Below are positions 62,663 through 64,000 of a stretch of 64,000 bases of DNA, in pieces (the first letter of the stretch is position 1; each line of letters starts with the position of its first letter). The notes under the pieces were generated by a model that did not search any database, was not told where the DNA came from, and worked only from the letters and a program-made list of their open reading frames with translations. The position numbers were made by a program, and so were the translations under genes. Source of the stretch: Micromonospora sp. MH99 (GTDB lineage: Bacteria > Actinomycetota > Actinomycetes > Mycobacteriales > Micromonosporaceae); the NCBI RefSeq assembly GCF_021442385.1, contig NZ_MUZA01000015.1:1-64000 (forward strand), read 5' to 3'.

Positions 62663-64000
62663 ATGTCCATACCCGGGATGCGTCGGGCCGCTGTCGGCCT
62701 GACCGCGCTCGCGGTGGCAGCGCTCGGCGCGGTCGCCACCACTCCCGAGCAGGCCGACGCGCGACCGAAGCCGGTCGACGTCACCCTGCTCGCTCTCAAC
62801 GATTTCCACGGCAACCTCGAACCCCCGAGCAGCACCAACGGCACCATCGCAGGTCAGCCCGCGGGCGGTGTCGAATACCTCGCGACCCACCTGGCCGAGC
62901 TGCGCGCCGCCGCCAAGAAGAAGAACACCATCACCGTCGCCGCCGGTGACCTGATCGGCGCGTCCCCGCTGCTCTCCGCGGCGTTCCACGACGAGCCGAC
63001 CATCGAGGCGCTGAGCATGGCCGGGCTCGACTACGCAAGCGTCGGCAACCACGAGTTCGACGAGGGCGCCGCCGAGCTGCTGCGGATTCAGAACGGCGGC
63101 TGCCACCCGGTGGACGGCTGCGCCGACGGCACCCCGTACCGGGGGGCCGGCTTCCAGTACCTGTCCGCCAACGCCTTCAAGACCGCCACCGGCAAGCCGT
63201 TGATGGCGCCGTACGCGATCCACAAGGTGCAGGGCGTCAAGGTCGGCTTCATCGGGATGACCCTGGAGGGCACCCCGGAGATCGTCAGCCAGCAGGGCGT
63301 CGCAGGCCTCACCTTCACCGACGAGGCGGAAACCGCGAACCGGTACGCCCGTGAGCTGCGCCGCAAGGGCGTGGAGACGATCGTCGTGCTGCTGCACGAG
63401 GGCGGCACCCAGGCGGCGACCGGTGGCATCAACGACTGCGTCGGCATGACCGGCCCCATCGTGGACATCGCCAACCGGATGGACCCGTCGATCGACGTGG
63501 TGGTCAGCGGCCACACCCACCAGGCGTACAACTGCAACATCAACGGCAAGCTGGTCACCAGCGCCAGCTCGTTCGGCCGCCTGGTCACCGACATCGACCT
63601 GAAGATCGACCGCCGGTCCGGGGACGTGCTCTCGGCCGCCGCGAACAACGTGGTGGTCACCCGGGACGTCGCCAAGGACCCGAAGCAGACCGCGCTGATC
63701 GACAGGTACAAGACGGTGCTCGGCCCGGTCGCCGACCGCCAGGTCGGCGAGACCACCACCGCGATCACCAAGACGCAGGAGAACCTGCTCGACACCTGCT
63801 CCGCGGCGGTGCCGGCCTCGTGCGGCGAGTCGCCGCTGGGCAACCTGATCGCCGACGCGCAGCTCGCCGCCACCGACGACGAGCAGAACGCGGTAGCCGC
63901 CTTCATGAACCCGGGCGGGGTACGCGCCAACCTGGACGCCGGCCCGGTCACCTACGAGGAGGCGTTCACTGTGCAGCCGTTCGCCAACAACCTCGTGACG
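62663..64000 (+). CDS. bifunctional metallophosphatase/5'-nucleotidase (cut by window edge)
   Basis: At least 446 codons of a secreted 5'-nucleotidase-family enzyme; the C-terminus lies beyond 64000. A signal peptide (RRAAVGLTALAVAALGAVAT) is followed by the metallophosphatase domain: LLALNDFHGNLEPP (DxH), AAGDLIGASPLLSA, SVGNHEFDEGAAELL (GNHE), VVLLHEGGTQ, and VVSGHTHQAYNC (GHTH). The 5_nucleotid_C domain starts near residue 360 with SPLGNLIADAQLAATDD and FMNPGGVRANLDAG. The enzyme likely recovers nucleosides and phosphate outside the cell. ATG 62663 follows GAGGAG. Confidence 0.92.
   Translation, partial: MSIPGMRRAAVGLTALAVAALGAVATTPEQADARPKPVDVTLLALNDFHGNLEPPSSTNGTIAGQPAGGVEYLATHLAELRAAAKKKNTITVAAGDLIGASPLLSAAFHDEPTIEALSMAGLDYASVGNHEFDEGAAELLRIQNGGCHPVDGCADGTPYRGAGFQYLSANAFKTATGKPLMAPYAIHKVQGVKVGFIGMTLEGTPEIVSQQGVAGLTFTDEAETANRYARELRRKGVETIVVLLHEGGTQAATGGINDCVGMTGPIVDIANRMDPSIDVVVSGHTHQAYNCNINGKLVTSASSFGRLVTDIDLKIDRRSGDVLSAAANNVVVTRDVAKDPKQTALIDRYKTVLGPVADRQVGETTTAITKTQENLLDTCSAAVPASCGESPLGNLIADAQLAATDDEQNAVAAFMNPGGVRANLDAGPVTYEEAFTVQPFANNLVT

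Overview
The window is a high-GC actinobacterial chromosome segment. Genus-level evidence is indirect: very high GC with G/C third positions, frequent GTG starts, a tadA - tRNA-Ser - tRNA-Ser - ffs - dnaX - ybaB - recR - lysC - asd backbone, a DUF6230/DUF6114 pair, and long intergenic palindromes. Together these fit Micromonosporaceae (Micromonospora or a close relative). This is inference from gene content; no database was searched.

Layout. 1-107: end of an rRNA operon (3' part of 5S rRNA and its terminator). 220-5844: a small HhH protein, a membrane peptide, a cyclase-family hydrolase, a VanW-type wall protein, the NudC-like NAD pyrophosphatase and a Wzx-like flippase. 6027-16999: a cell-envelope glycan block with a GT-C-like membrane protein, a DUF2613 peptide, a GT2 and a GT4 glycosyltransferase (chained by 4-7 nt overlaps), a giant AftD-like arabinofuranosyltransferase, an acyltransferase-3 and a DUF3068/PorA-type protein. 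17073-25677: a methyltransferase, the DUF6230-DUF6114 operon behind three matching palindromes, a DUF885 peptidase, an EamA transporter, an HhH-PHP protein and an M23 lipoprotein. 26075-28352: the tadA pair, deoD and tRNA-Ser(CGA). 28409-30021: an SDR-TetR cassette bracketed by the intact tRNA-Ser and a degenerate copy of its 3' end plus terminator. 30065-35112: accessory secreted and hypothetical genes, a hydrolase, a DUF397 protein with a truncated regulator relic, and a methyltransferase. 35190-40476: tRNA-Ser(GGA), SRP RNA, dnaX, DUF998, ybaB, recR. 41272-47196: a complete five-gene oligopeptide ABC transporter operon. 47248-54778: a secreted HNH protein with a coupled partner, two MFS exporters, leuA with a leucine-rich leader peptide, an ArsR regulator and a nitroreductase. 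54863-64000: a lipoprotein, the lysC-asd operon, a GAF-GAF-GGDEF cyclase, a calcineurin-type phosphoesterase, a GGCT-like protein, a hydrolase and a truncated 5'-nucleotidase-family gene.

How it fits together. The 6-17 kb block looks like one machinery for building or decorating an arabinose-containing surface glycan: flippase, lipid-linked sugar transferases, polymer-extending GT-C enzymes and acylation. The 35-58 kb backbone is housekeeping (translation targeting, DNA polymerase clamp loading, recombination, aspartate-family and leucine biosynthesis). The less understood parts are the DUF6230-DUF6114 operon with its triplicated TTAC-N6-GTAA sites, the tRNA-bounded SDR-TetR islet, three unrelated long intergenic palindromes, and a roughly 30-bp element containing paired DnaA-box-like sequences that occurs upstream of two unrelated genes 27 kb apart.
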